Source: Shinisaurus crocodilurus
Taxonomy: Eukaryota; Chordata; Lepidosauria; Squamata; Shinisauridae
Reading direction: 5' to 3'
Assembly (NCBI GenBank): GCA_021292165.1
Contig: CM037876.1
Location: 282,074,521-282,138,520, forward strand
DNA: 64,000 nucleotides
This document shows positions 1-12,316 of this stretch, piece by piece. Both the position numbers and the translations under genes were made by a program. Below the pieces are notes generated by a model. The model was not told where the DNA came from. It did no database searches and worked only from the letters and a program-made list of their open reading frames with translations. Numbering within the stretch: position 1 is the first letter of the stretch; each line of letters starts with the position of its first letter.

Positions 1-656
1 TAAATAGCCAGCATAGCTGATAAAAACATGGTTTAAGAGGTTTCTCTCAGGTATGCTAGATTTAGTAAGTAAAAATGTAGCAAGTTTTTACGTTGGGGTG
101 CATTACAAATGGTATCTTCCACTTGCCACCTGAAGCAGTATAATTCCTTTTGCACCTAATTCCCAACCCATTCTGCTGCATGTGTAGACCCGGTCTCCAC
201 CCTTTATGAGGCAACTTCTTAAGGTTCTGGCCTGCCAAGAGAACAGCTTCCTTCAGTAGAACAGGGAGGGGATGATTTCCCCCTCCTCCCCTGCAGCTCC
301 CCACCCATCTTCAGAATCTGCTCTGGAGGGTTGGGACTCGGAGACGCTCTGGAGTGGAGAGCTGCAGGGAGGGAGGAGGAGAAGAGGGGAAAGTCCCATT
401 GTGCAAGTGGAAATCTGCTTGTCCAGTGGATTTTGCCCTCTGAATCTATACACACACTACATTTTAACCCTTACTTGCTACCAAGTAATGTCGTCACTTT
501 TACATCTAAATAGCTGCAGATAATTCATTAGAAAACTAATGGATGTTTATCTTTATTGTTTCTTCAAATATTTATCTGTATGGTCACACATACAAAGTCT
601 ATGCCCTACTCAAGACCATCTAGAGACTACTAGATGGTGAGGGCCAAGTGCACATG
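1..656. other. Unassigned non-coding DNA
   Basis: No gene or repeat family is recognised. Short overlapping frames occur on both strands around 219-523, but none has a domain or a splice context, and their overlap with each other is typical of GC-richer chance frames. Confidence 0.5.
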
Positions 657-966
657 GTGGAGCTATGCATGATGGTTTTCCCTACTCTTCTGCAGGCATA
701 TGTGGCCCCAATTTGGATTAGGGCCATGGTGCTTTGGAAGCAGAGGATTTAAGCTACACACATACACATCTGTTTTCATCCCTAAATTCCACACACACAT
801 ACCTCCCGTGGTTAAAAAAAGAAAAAGCCTCCAATGATTCCACTTGAGACTTTTCCATTTTTTAAAAAAACCCTCCCCCACCCCCACCCCACAGGGGGAG
901 GTGGATCCAAATCAGGGTGGCATATGCTTGCAGGAGAGTAGGGGAAACAATCATGCATAGCTCCAC
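657..966. repeat. Hairpin (MITE-like) element with about 60-bp arms
   Basis: The left arm (657-717) and right arm (904-966) are imperfect reverse complements. Both carry the core GGAGCTATGCATGATGG or its complement and a CTCTTCTGCAGGCATATG-like block. Such long inverted ends without coding capacity are typical of non-autonomous DNA transposons. The superfamily is not resolved because I found no clean target duplication. Confidence 0.6.
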
Positions 967-1509
967 TATGCATGATTACAATCTAGAGAGATAGCTGAAA
1001 ATGTTCCTGGATAGTACCACTTCAGATCACAGGTGAGGGAATCAAATTATTCAGTGCTCCTCCATCTAAAAACTATCCCCTGCACATAGAAAAATAGCTA
1101 GAAAAATAGGTATCACTGTGCTGATTCCAGGTTTTTGAGGGCCCATGGCAAGAAACCCTCAGTAAGCCCCTCCCTCACTGAGTCTTCTCCCTACCATTAT
1201 CACTAGCTGTTATTGCTCTTCATATACTGTGGCTCCTTCTCACCAACACTGTTGTCTGAGCCAAAATGAGAAGCACGGTAAATAAGCAGGTTGCAATAGT
1301 GAAGGTATCAGAAAGAAGGTTAGTCTTCTTCCCGACATCTTCGTTCGCTATGAGTAGGAATTCGTTTTTCTTGATGAGAGTATTCAGTTGTGCTTTCCCT
1401 TCTTGCAGCTTGAAATAGTACAGTCCAGTAAAAGTTTTGTCATCTGATGAACTCTTGGTATACAGCACTGGCTTTCAATTGTTGTGGCCTGGCCTAAAGC
1501 AGTTCTCAC
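967..1509. other. Unassigned non-coding DNA
   Basis: No recognisable gene or repeat. A minus-strand frame at 1220-1468 has a hydrophobic C-terminal stretch, but I see no family match and no initiation or splice context. Confidence 0.45.
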
Positions 1510-1906
1510 TAGGGATGTGTGAGGAGTTCGTTTGGGGGTGGAAATCCAGCAAATTGGCCGGGCTCAACCCTGGAACTCTGTCCCGCTTACCTCCTTCCCT
1601 TGCTCAACACGCGTTCTCCTGAGTCGAGCTGGGGAAGTGACTTCCGGGTTCCCCGTGGGCCACTTTTTACGTAGAAAATGCCTTAAGATATGCCAAAAGT
1701 GGCCGCAATTTACATAACTTGAACAAATTGCAGCCGCTTTTAACGTATCTTACGGCATTTTCTACATAAAAAGTGGCCCGCCAGGAACCCGGAAGTCCGC
1801 CGAGCAGCTTGGCGCACGTCCGTTTTTGGCCTGGCTCTGCGGGCGCAGTGGTGGCATCTGCCGAGCCAGTGGCAGGGCGGGTTGCCACAGGATCGCCCAC
1901 CACTAA
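1510..1906 (+). mobile_element. Hairpin hAT-like MITE, family A, copy 1
   Basis: The element begins TAGGGATGTGTGAGGAG and ends GATCGCCCACCACTA, so the termini are imperfectly inverted. A strong internal hairpin spans 1641-1795: CTTCCGGGTTCC and the GGGCCACTTTTTACGTAG block on the left return as the complement on the right around a short loop near 1718. The 8 bases outside each end agree at 6 of 8 positions (GTTCTCAC and ATGCTCAC), compatible with an old hAT 8-bp duplication. Related copies lie at 17813, 59216 and, with a different hairpin, 47143. Several open frames here are shadows of the hairpin. Confidence 0.7.
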
Positions 1907-2965
1907 TGCTCACCAAAGTCCCCACCACCATTTCCTCTCTTTTGTGTATGCTTTTTTAGAGGAGAAAGGTGGGAGGAGAAAGAAAGGAGGAAAGAAGAGG
2001 AAAACAGAAGTCACAGAGAGAAGGGGGGGAAATGCAATAACAAAATTAAATAAAAGTGGGTCCCATGGTGTAGATTTGAAAAGGCTGGATCATGCTGCTG
2101 ATCTAAAGAGCCTCTAATATGAATGGCTACGACCCCACCCCACCACTGGCATTGTATGTACAGGACAATACTTGAGATGTGTTACCTCTGTCTGACAATA
2201 TTCTGTTAAGTAACAAGTTGTGGTTTTTTTTTTTAAAAGTATCCTCCTGTAATGGGGTTGCAGGTAGGATGTGCAGCTGCACAGAAGACCAGGGGCAGAT
2301 CTGTGGTAGAGCCCCTTCTGTTTATCAGGGAGCTCTACTGCAGTATGTACCGCTGTTGGGGCACATGCTAATCAATACAGCGCAGTTTCTACTCTGTTAA
2401 AAACATGATCTTATGTCACACACAAATGCAACTGCGGGAGAAGCAAGAGGAGTTCGAAAGGTGATGTGTGCAGGGGAAATATCCCTTTAAAAAAATATAT
2501 AGTTGTTTCCCCCCCTCCCATTTTGCACTGGTGCGAAGGAGCTGCGATCATTTAAAATGAAAAAAATTGACAGCTCCTTCTGCCCTCTCACAAAAAATCA
2601 TGGAGAAGGAGAAGGGGATGGGAAGAGATGAAGGGGAGGCTGTGGTGGTGGTGGTGCCGCCCTCCCACCTCCCATGGGATGAAGCCATTCCTGTCCACCC
2701 AAAGCAATTCCTGAAAGCAAGTGCAACCCCTCTCCCATGCTGACTTTCCCAAGAGTAAGTGCCATTGAAATCAATGCAATTTACTTCTGAGTAAGGCCAC
2801 TGAAGATAATGTGATCTACTTCTGAGTGGACATGCATTTCGGCTCATTTTCAGCTAGCTGTTCCTTGAGGCAAGGAGACAAAGGGGACATTCTAAACTTT
2901 ATTTTTTCAAAGGGGAGGGAAGGGGGAAGCAGCAGTGCATTTACTCTCCAGCTCACCTGGCAAGT

Positions 2966-2966
<1 letters not shown>
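1907..2966. other. Unassigned DNA with a short ACTTCTGAGTA-type repeat
   Basis: No gene is recognised. Positions about 2745-2830 contain AAGAGTAAGTGCC, TTTACTTCTGAGTAAG and ACTTCTGAGTGGAC, a small dispersed motif that recurs near 32735, 46380, 51410 and 57135. The rest is purine-rich and pyrimidine-rich low-complexity sequence. Confidence 0.4.

Positions 2967-2967
<1 letters not shown>

Positions 2968-2998
<31 letters not shown>
2968..2998. repeat. (GA)n microsatellite
   Basis: About 15 uninterrupted GA dinucleotides. They produce serine-leucine and arginine-glutamate runs in the overlapping frames, so those frames are artefacts. Confidence 0.95.
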
Positions 2999-2999
<1 letters not shown>

Positions 3000-3620
3000 C
3001 CATGGGGGGAGGAGGGGGCAGGGCAGCAACTGAAGGATATCCTTCTCAGAGTTGCTGCTGTTTTGCCTAAGCCCAATAAGACACTTCCTCTTCCCCACCA
3101 GCCCATGGAAGTCACTCCTCCTGGCCCCAGAACAGTACTGCAATTTTAGCACTGATACATATACTGGGGGGAAACCACAACATATAGAAAAGTCATGCTA
3201 TAACTGGTCTGAAGAAATCCAGAGAATACAATAGAAGAAACAGCGGGAGGAGGACAGTTTGCGGTGAGCATCATGTGACATGCCAGTGAGTCAGGCATTA
3301 AAATGCAGTAAAAAAAACCTAGTATAGATCCACCCCTTTGAAGAATAACAGTTGCATATAAACAACACTTTTATTGTGGCCTCTGTACTGCCCACAGATA
3401 GCAGAATCAGTAGATTTACTCACCGAGACATGTCATTTGAAGATGCTTAAGAAGAGCACTGCTCAAATCATTTTATTTATTTATTTAATATATTTATTTA
3501 TCACCCATCAGCCAAAAGGCTCGCTGCTGTTTGCATCAGTTGTGTAATTTATGAAGGTATGGGGTATGAACTAAGTGGATGCTTTACTAATATCAACTAA
3601 GTCATGCCAAGCTAGGATGT
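2999..3620. other. Unassigned DNA with an AT-rich LINE-tail-like patch
   Basis: No gene. Positions 3465-3535 hold a TTTATTTATTTA run followed by TCACCCATCAGCCAAAAGGC, resembling the 3'-end region of the LINEs seen at 33725 and 55585, in the minus orientation. Confidence 0.4.
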
Positions 3621-3621
3621 A

Positions 3622-3701
3622 TAGGGTTTTATCCAATGTTAGTCCTACCTAGAGTCGACCTACTGAAATGGGACTTCAATTAGACTAACATTAGATACAA
3701 C
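3622..3701. repeat. Short palindromic element
   Basis: TTTTATCCAATGTTAGTC on the left is repeated as an imperfect complement (GACTAACATTAGATACAAC) on the right around about 40 bp. This is consistent with a small non-autonomous DNA element. Confidence 0.5.
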
Positions 3702-3962
3702 TGATGGAAGCTGATGATCTTGTGAAATGGCCACATTTCTCTTGCTTGCCGGCCAGATGGCAACATAACTACATGGCTCTCACAAAATACCTTGACACAC
3801 AAATACTAATGCAATTAGGACGAGCAGTAAAGTTCAGTCTAGACAGGCACCTGGCACTGATTCAGTCTGACCTAAGGATGAAAATAGCAGTGAGGGGGAA
3901 AGAATACCCTAATACGCCAATTTACGTATAATTTATGTATAATTCTTTATACGTAAAGAATA

Positions 3963-4192
3963 CGCCAGTGTGGCGTAGTGGTGAGAGTGTTGGACTGGGA
4001 CTCAGGAGATCCGGGTTCTAGTCCCCGCTCAGCCATGAAACTCACTGGGTGACTTTGGGCCAGTCACTGACTCTCAGCCTAACCTACCTCACAGGGTTGT
4101 TGTGAGGATAAAATGGAGAGGAGGAGGAGGAGGACTTGCAGGAAAAAAGGTGGGGTATAAATATAATAAATAAATAAATAAATAAAAATAAA
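3963..4192 (+). mobile_element. Sauria-type SINE, full length
   Basis: The tRNA-like head has an A box (TAGTGGTGAGAGTG) and a B box (GGTTCTAGTCC at about 4014-4024). A central part reads ACTCACTGGGTGACTTTGGG, followed by a GGAAAAAAGGTGGGGTATAA tail and an AAAT microsatellite. Sauria SINEs are tRNA-headed and carry a 3' part related to Bov-B LINEs, which is their presumed mobilising partner. It is not a functional tRNA gene. Other copies lie at 17380, 19975, 35242, 53248, 59658 and 59937. Confidence 0.9.
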
Positions 4193-4399
4193 CATAATTC
4201 CACCATTGGTTGATGTGGTAAGGGGGTTGCCTTTTTCAGTCCCACAACAATACTTTAGAAAAATAGATAATTTATTTAGATTTCTTCTGTGAAGGGGCAG
4301 GACCAAAAGCACACTTAGTTTCATCCAAGCTGCAATTACCTGTAAAATTAGGTGGTTTCAGCTTATCCAATGCATGTGCGTATCATACTACCTAATAGC

Positions 4400-4566
4400 T
4401 CAAGCCAATCACTGGAGGCATGATTTTAATTGTGTGCCTTTCATAAATTTTGTTTTTATGATTGTTTTAATTAGGTTTTTGTTTTAATCTTCATTTTATT
4501 ACTGTTAGCCGCCTTGAGCGCCATTTTGGGGTGGGATATAAATCAATCAAAGAAAGAAAGAAAGAT
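4400..4566 (+). mobile_element. LINE 3'-end fragment
   Basis: A T-rich stretch leads into TTAGCCGCCTTGAGCGCC, a GGGATATAAAT motif and a short AAAG microsatellite. This arrangement is common at LINE 3' ends in squamates. The family is not resolved. Confidence 0.5.
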
Positions 4567-4839
4567 GAGAGTAATCACTGCTTGGAATGGGCAGCTCTGG
4601 AAGCGTGAGCTGTGTCACTATTATAGGGCTGGGCAGTTTTGGAACCAAAGCACTTCTAGAACTGGCAGCCCTGTAACCAGGGGTGGGTGGGGGCCCCTAC
4701 CCCCCTAAATTTTCTCTGCCCCCCCACTTTTTTAAAAAAAAAACCCAAATAATTAAAAAACAGTTTACAATTTTGTCTTTAAAAGGCCTGCAAAGCAAAC
4801 CAGATGAACTGCCCCACTACTTTTTTGGCACACACATCC

Positions 4840-5775
4840 CAAACATTTAGGCTGACCATGGGCCTGAGAACTGGACAGATCAGATACCCACTGGGTTACA
4901 AGATAGGCAAGAAGAGCTATGGTAAATGGCTTCAGTTTGACCCTTATGCCCATCGTGAGCTTCCTTCATGGGGAAACTTGCACATTCTAATTGGCCACAA
5001 ACCTCCAATTTGGAGAGCATAGACCAACAGGGATGTTTATCACCTATCCCAATTAATTTCAGAGGGTGATATTTTTAAATCACTCCAAACCCTTCAAGAT
5101 GCTGCCATCTTCAGCCACATGGCAATGCATACAAGGCAAACACTGTACTGTATAGTCTCCAAATCTGGCCTAGCACTGAGTGCAGCTGATCCTCTAGATA
5201 TGCTACAAATGCTACCGAGCTTTGCAGCATTTCACAATAGCTATCTATCTATTTATCTATCTATCTATATGTTATTGTTCAAAAGGAACTGCAGCCAGAC
5301 CTAGTGTATATTTGGTCTAAATGGAATAAGGAGCTTAAACCGAAATTAAAACCATCACAATGGAAAGCTGCTTCGGCAGCTGTAAAGCCCTCCACCTCAG
5401 ATCTCTGTTTGAGGCTCATCCAATGAAAAATACTCCTTAGAATACATTGGGCCCCTGAACCGTTCTTCCACTTAGGCATCCAAACAGATACTAACTGCCG
5501 GAGATATAGAGCACCACAGGCTAATCTCTCCCACCTCTTCTGGGACTGTGCTGTCATATCATCTTTCTGTAAAGAAGTAATAATAAGAATGAATGTGATC
5601 TGAAACAAATCCTGTTCTGTTCAGTTTCTCCAGGCTATCATAGGCTACATACCTTTTAAAATGGGGGTATGCCTGAAGAACAGACAGCCTGGTTCTACAG
5701 GGCCATTCTTACTGCCAAACATATCATACTGCAAAAGAGGAAAGCCACTAGGCCCCATTTTTTTTAAATGTAAAA
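4840..5775 (+). pseudogene. Decayed L1-like LINE ORF2 C-terminal fragment
   Basis: Three broken plus-strand frames read in order like the C-terminal third of an L1-type ORF2. First comes a segment ending in HKPPIWRA (to about 5022), then a DVYHLSQLISEGDIFKSLQ-like segment, then a block with cysteine and LSHLFWDCAVISSFCKEV near 5520-5575. It ends in AWFYRAILTAKHIILQKRK near 5690-5740. L1 ORF2 proteins end with a comparable HMFW-C region and a terminal alpha-helical segment. Stops, frameshifts and a (CTAT)n run at about 5241-5270 interrupt it. The reverse transcriptase core is absent, so it is a dead 5'-truncated copy. Confidence 0.6.
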
Positions 5776-7595
5776 AACAAAACAAAAACACACACATCTT
5801 TCAACATACAATAATGTGATTTTCTTTAAAGTGGCTTCCACTGTCTAAGGATGCCGTAAAGATCCATAGATTTTGCACACCTGAAGAAGAAAACACATAT
5901 TCACCGTTTAAGATAAACATCCTGAGCAGACAGCTAGTTTGCAAATGTTACTGTCAGGGAAGGAAAAGCATCAGCTTCGTTGCAGAGGCTGGCCACTCCA
6001 TTAAAAAAGTAACACCAGAAGCAGCCCTAAGAATGTCAAGCATCACTAACTTGTGGTAGAAAACATCTTAAATGAAATTATGATTATAATGTTGGTTTCA
6101 CTAATTAATATCACTCCAGTTACTCAGTTTAATGGGAGGAATGTATTACTGTAGGTTGTCTAGGCAGCAAGCCATTATTTCTCAATGCCTAGACACCGCA
6201 AACCTTGCTAAGGTTTTCTGAAATCTCCTGGATGGATGGAGTCTCATGATGGGCAAAAATAAAAAAGAGCCCCTGTCCCCACTGTGAAGCAATCATCAGA
6301 ATAAACACTGCCTTCATTTAAGAAAGAAAAACATAGGCTATAGCCAGTCTGGGATAGCGCATCTTTAATTAGAGCAGGGGGAACCCACAAGCAATACTAC
6401 AGTATTCTGCTAGTGGTAACCCTATTCCTATGTGACCTGTAACCTTGGTCACTTGAAATTCATCTTTCAATAAGCAGGGCAGGCTATAATGTGAGTTTAA
6501 TGCAGATGTTTTCCTATCTGGACAGAGATCCCTTTGTCTGTGCTCCGCATATCCTCTTCCTAAAGTTTGCTTTAAAATGTCCAACATTTCAGTAATTTTT
6601 GAGGCTGAAAGGTGTCTTGAGACCCAACAATTTACTTGCTGATTAGGATTCAAGAGTTACCTTTCCCCCCTCCAAAATAAAACATCAGAGGTTACACTTT
6701 TCTTTTTAACTATATGGCCCTAAATGAATTCTATTTTCATAGCAAAGAAGTTAAACTTGGCGCAGATTTTCCACAAAATTGGATCTGTTTAGTAACATCA
6801 ACACAAATAGCCCCAATTCAGCAGGCAATTTAACCACATGTCTAAATTTGAGCCTGGGAATAATCTCAGTGGTGGCGACAGAGTTTGCTTAGCAGTGAAC
6901 TCACTTGTGGCGCCCAATAAGTAATAAAATATCATCACCCTTACACTCTTGCAGTGGTTTATTTTAAAAGGCCAGACTGTTCTTCTCACATTGTTTGGGC
7001 AGTGAAGGGCTCAATATTCAGCCTCTTTAAAACTTTATGGGAAATATAACAACAACAACGTAGCACTGTGCCACTCCAAAGTGATGCACCAACATTAAAT
7101 AATCCATGTCAAATAAAGAGGCCTTGAAGTTTTTTTTTAAAGGCCCACTGAAATTAGTGGGAGCTTTGCTTATTTAGCTTACTGAGCCCTTTTAAAAGAG
7201 CCAGGGTTAGGAATGTTTAAAGGCTAACCCTGAAGTACGCAGGAAGATAAGGTGTATAATTTTAAAGGAAAATGTATACACAGAAGTCCTGAAAATGCTT
7301 ACTTAGGAACAATTCTGCCCCAAAAAACTTCATGAGCTACCTGACCAATAGCCTGTTAACCAGTAAGTTTGGTAAGGTGAATCGCCTTAATAAAGGCCTC
7401 ACTACTCCTTGTGGAACTCATTTCAATTCTGAATGAGGCCTACCATCAGCTGGACCAGGTTCTCTGAAGCAAGCAGCCTTAAGATCCAATGGAAGAGCTC
7501 AGGTAAGCAAACCAAACAGGGTCACTTCTAGGAACATCTTGGGAGGAACAAAGGAGAGGGCTGTTTGGCTGTCCTAACACTGTGAGGGCATCCTC
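5776..7595. other. Unassigned non-coding DNA
   Basis: AT-rich sequence with no recognisable gene, RNA or repeat. A minus frame at 6369-6653 has no domain features. This may be ordinary unique intergenic or intronic DNA. Confidence 0.5.
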
Positions 7596-7599
7596 AGCC

Positions 7600-7834
7600 A
7601 ACCAGATTCAGGACAGATAAAGGAAGTACTTCTTCACACAGTGCATAGTTAAACTATGGAATTCACTTCCACAAGATATAATGGTGCCAGGGAACATGAG
7701 AGGGAGGATGCTAATGCAGTCATGTCCTACTTGTGGGTTTCCCACAGGCAGCTGGTTGACTACTACGTGAACAGAATGCTGGACTAGGTGGACCCTTGGT
7801 CTGATCCAGCATGGCTCTTCTTACGTTCTTTTGT
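7600..7834 (+). mobile_element. CR1-family LINE 3' end
   Basis: Contains GGAAGTACTTCTTCACACAG, ACTATGGAATTCACTTCCAC and the terminal part GAATGCTGGACTAGGTGGAC, then CTGATCCAGCATGGCTCTTC and TTACGTTCTT. The same terminal block occurs at 17255-17372 (plus), 13579-13730 (minus) and 60707-61010 (minus). Only the non-coding 3' end is present. Confidence 0.75.
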
Positions 7835-8839
7835 TAACTACAGATTATTGAAAGGATTTTTCCCTCACGCCTCATTCACACATACATAAAAACTAACATG
7901 TGTAAATGTTTGTATGATGAACCTCGAAATATAGAGACCTTTTGCAGAGGTACAAATGTGCACACAGAAGATCATGCACTGTATTCCAACAAAATGGTTG
8001 AAATAAGCCCACCACTGACAAGATTATGAAGAAATAACGGAGCTTTATGTGTGCATACTTGACCCCCGAGTCAGCATCACTTGCGGTCCTCAGGGCTGAA
8101 AGGTTTTGCTCCCCTGTCCTAAACTTTTATATAAGTTCAGGCCTCTAGACACTTTGGTGAAAACCCTGATTCTGCCTTTTGGATATCTTTGCATGTGCTT
8201 AGCCTTCCTTAATCCTACCATCGCCTACCCACGCATTTTGTGGATGCTAAAAAGACCTAGTAAAAGTGGAGTCCCAATATAAAATTTGATCTCCTACCCC
8301 TAGCCAGTAACACAGATTATGGGGGATTAAAGAGTAGGTTTGGACATACTTTGAGTGCCTTAACTCCCCATCTCAAGTTATAATGACATTTGGTTTGGTT
8401 TTCACTCATAATCCAAACTTTCATTTGCAAGGCATTCCAAGAAACACATTTCAAGAGACGGCAGGTATGTTCCACTTCCAAGAAGCAATTGCCATAGCTC
8501 TTGACATCCATATGATGTTGTTAAACCAAACCTTAAAAGCAGATGTGCACTAAGCTGCCTCTACTCATGAGTCTATTAATAAGTACAAGAGATACCTCTG
8601 ATCTATTATACATTTTTATATTGATTAACTTGAGTGGCCTGAATTGGCAGGTGGATTAGTTGCTCATGAAAAATAATGGCAGAGGAGCAGGGCTAATGTT
8701 TTGAAAAGTGTTTACTTCTATGGTGAACTGAAATCACCTTCCCAGAAAAGTTCTTATTTCAAATAACTTTTCCTTGGGGCATTGAGCTATTAATTGTGGT
8801 GGTCAAGCTCAATGAACTACCACTGACTGGATTGTACAG
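7835..8839. other. Unassigned non-coding DNA
   Basis: No gene or known repeat recognised. Frames are short and without domains. Confidence 0.5.
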
Positions 8840-9003
8840 AAACAGTTCATTGCTCATCTAGTTCAGTATTGTGTACACTGACTGACAGCAACTCTTCATG
8901 GTTTCATACAAGAAACTTTTCCTTACCCTATATGCAGATGCTAAGGATTAAACCTGGGATCTTTTACATGCAGAGCATGTACTCTGCCACTGAGCTATGG
9001 TCA
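8840..9003 (-). mobile_element. tRNA-related SINE
   Basis: Read on the minus strand, the element starts with a tRNA-like head (CCATAGCTCAGTGGCAGAG) and a B-box-like AGGTTTAATCC. It then runs into the body that recurs at 21598, 22640, 17725, 40036 and 45389. It is a SINE rather than a tRNA gene: the anticodon arm is not foldable as a cloverleaf and the body continues far past the tRNA length. Confidence 0.75.
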
Positions 9004-9663
9004 TCCTCCACATTGTTGAAACTGGTTTCAAAAAATGCACAAAATGTAGCCTGTGAATAGCTAGATCTGAACTCAGGCCTCATAAGACAAGTAAAAGAAG
9101 CTCACTGAGTTTTCAGTTACTTTATTATTATTAATTTTTTTTTAAGTGTTAATCCATAAACTTCTTCCAGTTTTTACCATTATGTGGAATGATTGGATAA
9201 TATTTATTTATTTATTTAATATATTTTACCATAGTTAATATTTAACCATTTCCCATTGGAGTAGGCTTATCTAACAGCTTGATCCAATGATCCCTGGTGC
9301 CTCTAAGATGTGTTTGGGACTCCCTTTCTTCCTAAGGTTTTCACATTCATTTTACTGAAAGGAGCATGCAGTAGGAAGTAGAGAAATCTCACGTCAGAGC
9401 TCCATATGTGCACCACATCACATGTGAGGCTGTACTGCAGTGTTTGATGGTACAGGATACATTTAAGGCTTGGTTAGAGGTCATTTTTTATCTGCAGGAA
9501 TTTACTATAGAAAACAGTGTGATATTATTTTAAAGGAGGTTTAAAAATGTGAGGCAGAACATCAGATTATGGGCACAGATAATCGTGAGCAAAGAATGGA
9601 AATAGCAGAAGATAAATTAAAATTAATGGATGTGGATTCAGCAGCAAAAACTTTAATATATAC

Positions 9664-10803
9664 TAGAGGTGTGCACCGACCACAAGATTTGACATGGACC
9701 CTGATTTGGCACTTTGGAAAATGGCCAGATTCTGCCTGTACTGATTTGGAGGCTGTCCCCTTTGACTTGAGTACTGAACCCAAGTTGAGATTCAGAAATC
9801 TGAAGTGTTTCCCATGAGAAATCACAAAATGACTATAATGACTTTTTTCTGTTTGTCAGAAGTAGATGCAATTTGCAGGCATTATAGCCACCGAGGGGGA
9901 GATTATGCTTGCCAAATATCAGAAAAAATAGGTACCATGTTTTTTGTGCTATATATACCTTTATATTTTGATTCTTTTTTTAAAGGGAACTGCTGGCAAC
10001 CTTTTTATTTCTTGGCAGGATTAGATGAAATTTCAGTGACAGTTGCCCCTTCTGGGGGAATCAAGCCAGATGAGTTTTGGATGAATAGGTGCAAGGATTT
10101 TTGTGCAGGAGCAGCCTTTACATTTTGAGGGTATCAAAAAAGAAATACACGCTTATCCCCTTATGTTCCTTGTGGACCATTCTTCTGAAATGACGGACAA
10201 TAAAGAAGTGGCCCTAAGTAAGAAAACTGCAAAGTTTCAGACAATTTGGTGCAGCTGTTTATATGTAAGATGAGTCCTCAAATATGAAAGGTGAATGATT
10301 TGTTTCCCTTTGCCTCCCCCCATGTTTTTTTTAGCAATTTATATGAAAATAGCAGGCATCATAGAGATGTCTCCAGGCAAGAAATCGGAAAAGTTTCAAA
10401 GGGATAAGATTGAAAACCAGTGTAAGGCTCTCTTTTTTCATAGTGAAGCCTGGTAACATTGGAAGAATGTCCATCTCATGGTCCTATCCTTGCCCTCCCA
10501 CAAAGCACCGTGATTGATAGCCCCTGGTAAAACATGCGCTATGATTAGAAGGTAGATCTGTCAGTCACTCAACCCTCTTCCCTCCCCCATCAACGTTTAG
10601 AGAAATGAAAGCAAAAAATGCTATTTGGGGGGGAAACTCTGTCTGCCTTTCCAAAGCTGAATTGCAAATAAAGCCTCATGCAGGGTCAAGCTTTGGTTCT
10701 GGTCACTTAGGAGGGAAGTCTGCTTCACCTTGGGAAGTATCAGAAAAGGTCTGAAGGGACTGAATTTCACTCAGGCTTCAGCCAAATCCTATGTACATCC
10801 CTA
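9664..10803 (+). mobile_element. 1.14-kb hAT-like non-autonomous element
   Basis: Termini are TAGAGGTGTGCACCGAC at the left and GTACATCCCTA at the right (complement TAGGGATGTAC). They are flanked by 8-bp sequences matching at 7 of 8 positions: ATATATAC just before 9664 and AAATATAC at 10804-10811. An 8-bp duplication with TAGGG-like ends is the hAT signature. No transposase domain is seen. The 9805-10128 frame is inside the element and shows no hAT dimerisation motif. It is likely a deletion derivative mobilised in trans. Confidence 0.7.
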
Positions 10804-10929
10804 AAATATACTAAACAAAGAAATATTTGAATCGGGTAATCAGGGAAATCATTGGCAAAAGAGGAAAATAGATCATAAAAACTGAATTCAAAAGGTGAGT
10901 GGAGATAAAACATATAGGATTGGATCTAG

Positions 10930-11060
10930 AGATCTAGATTGGATCTAGTCCCACAGAGTAGGCCCACTGAAATCAATGGGATGTACGTTAATCATGACTA
11001 ATATATCCCACTGATTTCAATGGGCCTGCTCTAAGTTTGACTAAATCTGAATCCAGTCTA
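10930..11060. repeat. Palindromic short repeat
   Basis: CCCACTGAAATCAATGGGA and CCCACTGATTTCAATGGGC sit as near-complementary arms around GTTAATCATGACTAAT, forming a hairpin of about 100 bp. Likely a MITE-type remnant. Confidence 0.55.
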
Positions 11061-11084
11061 TTATGAAAATGAAACAGTAAATGA

Positions 11085-11640
11085 ATTTTATTCATTTATT
11101 TCATTTATTTCATATCTATACTGCTCAATAGCCAAATCCAATTGTTTCACAAGAATTACAATCCACAAATACAAGATAATAAAAACATAACATAAAATCT
11201 TTAACATACAAAATTTGAAAACAATTTAAAACAGCTAAGAATCAGTTACAGTAAGATACTAGAACCTGATAAAACAACTGACATAAATGCCCCATATTAT
11301 GCCATCAAATGCTTTGGAGCAGAGGAAAGTCTTAACCTGATGCCAAAAGGATGACAATGTTGTTGCCACTGCCAGGCAGACCTCAGAATTTGTTGCTTAC
11401 TATGGGAGTCTATATCAATCCAAACAACCACTTGATACAGATATAATCCTATGAACAGGATAACATACCCCATTTTATTTTTTAATTATTACATTTATAA
11501 TCTGCTCTATGTTCTAAAAGACTAAAATGCCATAGAACAGTTAAAAATATAAAATACAATACAAATATTGAAAATAATAAAATATAATACAATACAAAAT
11601 AATAAACAGTGCAGGAATCGATAGAACAGCCCTAAAATCT
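11085..11640 (-). mobile_element. LINE 3'-end remnants (L3/CR1-like)
   Basis: TTTATTTCATATCTATACTG, CTCAATAGCCAAATCC and a long A-rich stretch are followed by AAAGTCTTAACCTGATGCC near 11330. The order matches the better preserved minus-strand LINE end at 33725-34210. Around 11480-11610 a second AT-rich tail-like patch occurs. Decay is heavy. Confidence 0.5.
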
Positions 11641-12314
11641 AGAACTAAGACACATATATATCTTCTCGATGCTTTCTTACACAGATTTGCATGTAATGTA
11701 TAGTTTGTCCCTTGCTGGGTGGCTTTTAGTAGGTTACATTAGTCAACTTCAGTGCCCTCATTTATAAAATGGGGCAAACAGTAACTCACCTCATAGGATA
11801 TCTCTGGGACCAAATACAATAAAGACTGCACACCACTTTGGAAAATTGAACATGCTGTATAAATGGTGCAGAGCAGAAATGACCAGCTGGGGATAGTTAT
11901 GCCCAAGAGACAATCATTGTAGGACATGCAACTGTGACCTGATCATTTAACAGAAACATTTTCAATTTACATACTTTAAACACTGATAGCAGCTGTTCAA
12001 ATTACACTGCTTTGCATTCCCTAATGGCCTGTCAAACTCAAAGTGTGCTCCACCACACACACACTTACAGCCCCCGCAAATGCTTGAAAGTAGGAAAAAA
12101 CAAATAGTAGTCACGTTGCACAACTCCAGCCTTTAGTACACTATTCCATGATGAATGGCCCATGTGTTGCTCATGAAGATCTATCAGCTCTAGTTTATAC
12201 CCCGAAGGGCTTAGAAATCAATGGATAGGGATGCTGAGTTAATTCTCCTCATCTGATTTCTTTCTGAGATGTTCAGTTCCTGGCCCTGTTTCCCGAGTAG
12301 CAACAACATATGAG
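11641..12314. other. Unassigned non-coding DNA
   Basis: No gene or element recognised. It includes a short CA run at about 12053-12062. Confidence 0.45.
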
Positions 12315-12316
12315 TA

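Noticed and set aside
2826..3152. ORFs on both strands around 2.9-3.1 kb
   Set aside because: They cross a GA microsatellite and show simple Arg-Glu or Ser-Leu runs.
3968..4040. tRNA gene from A and B boxes
   Set aside because: It is the head of a Sauria SINE with body, tail and AAAT run. Several copies share it and no cloverleaf is evident.
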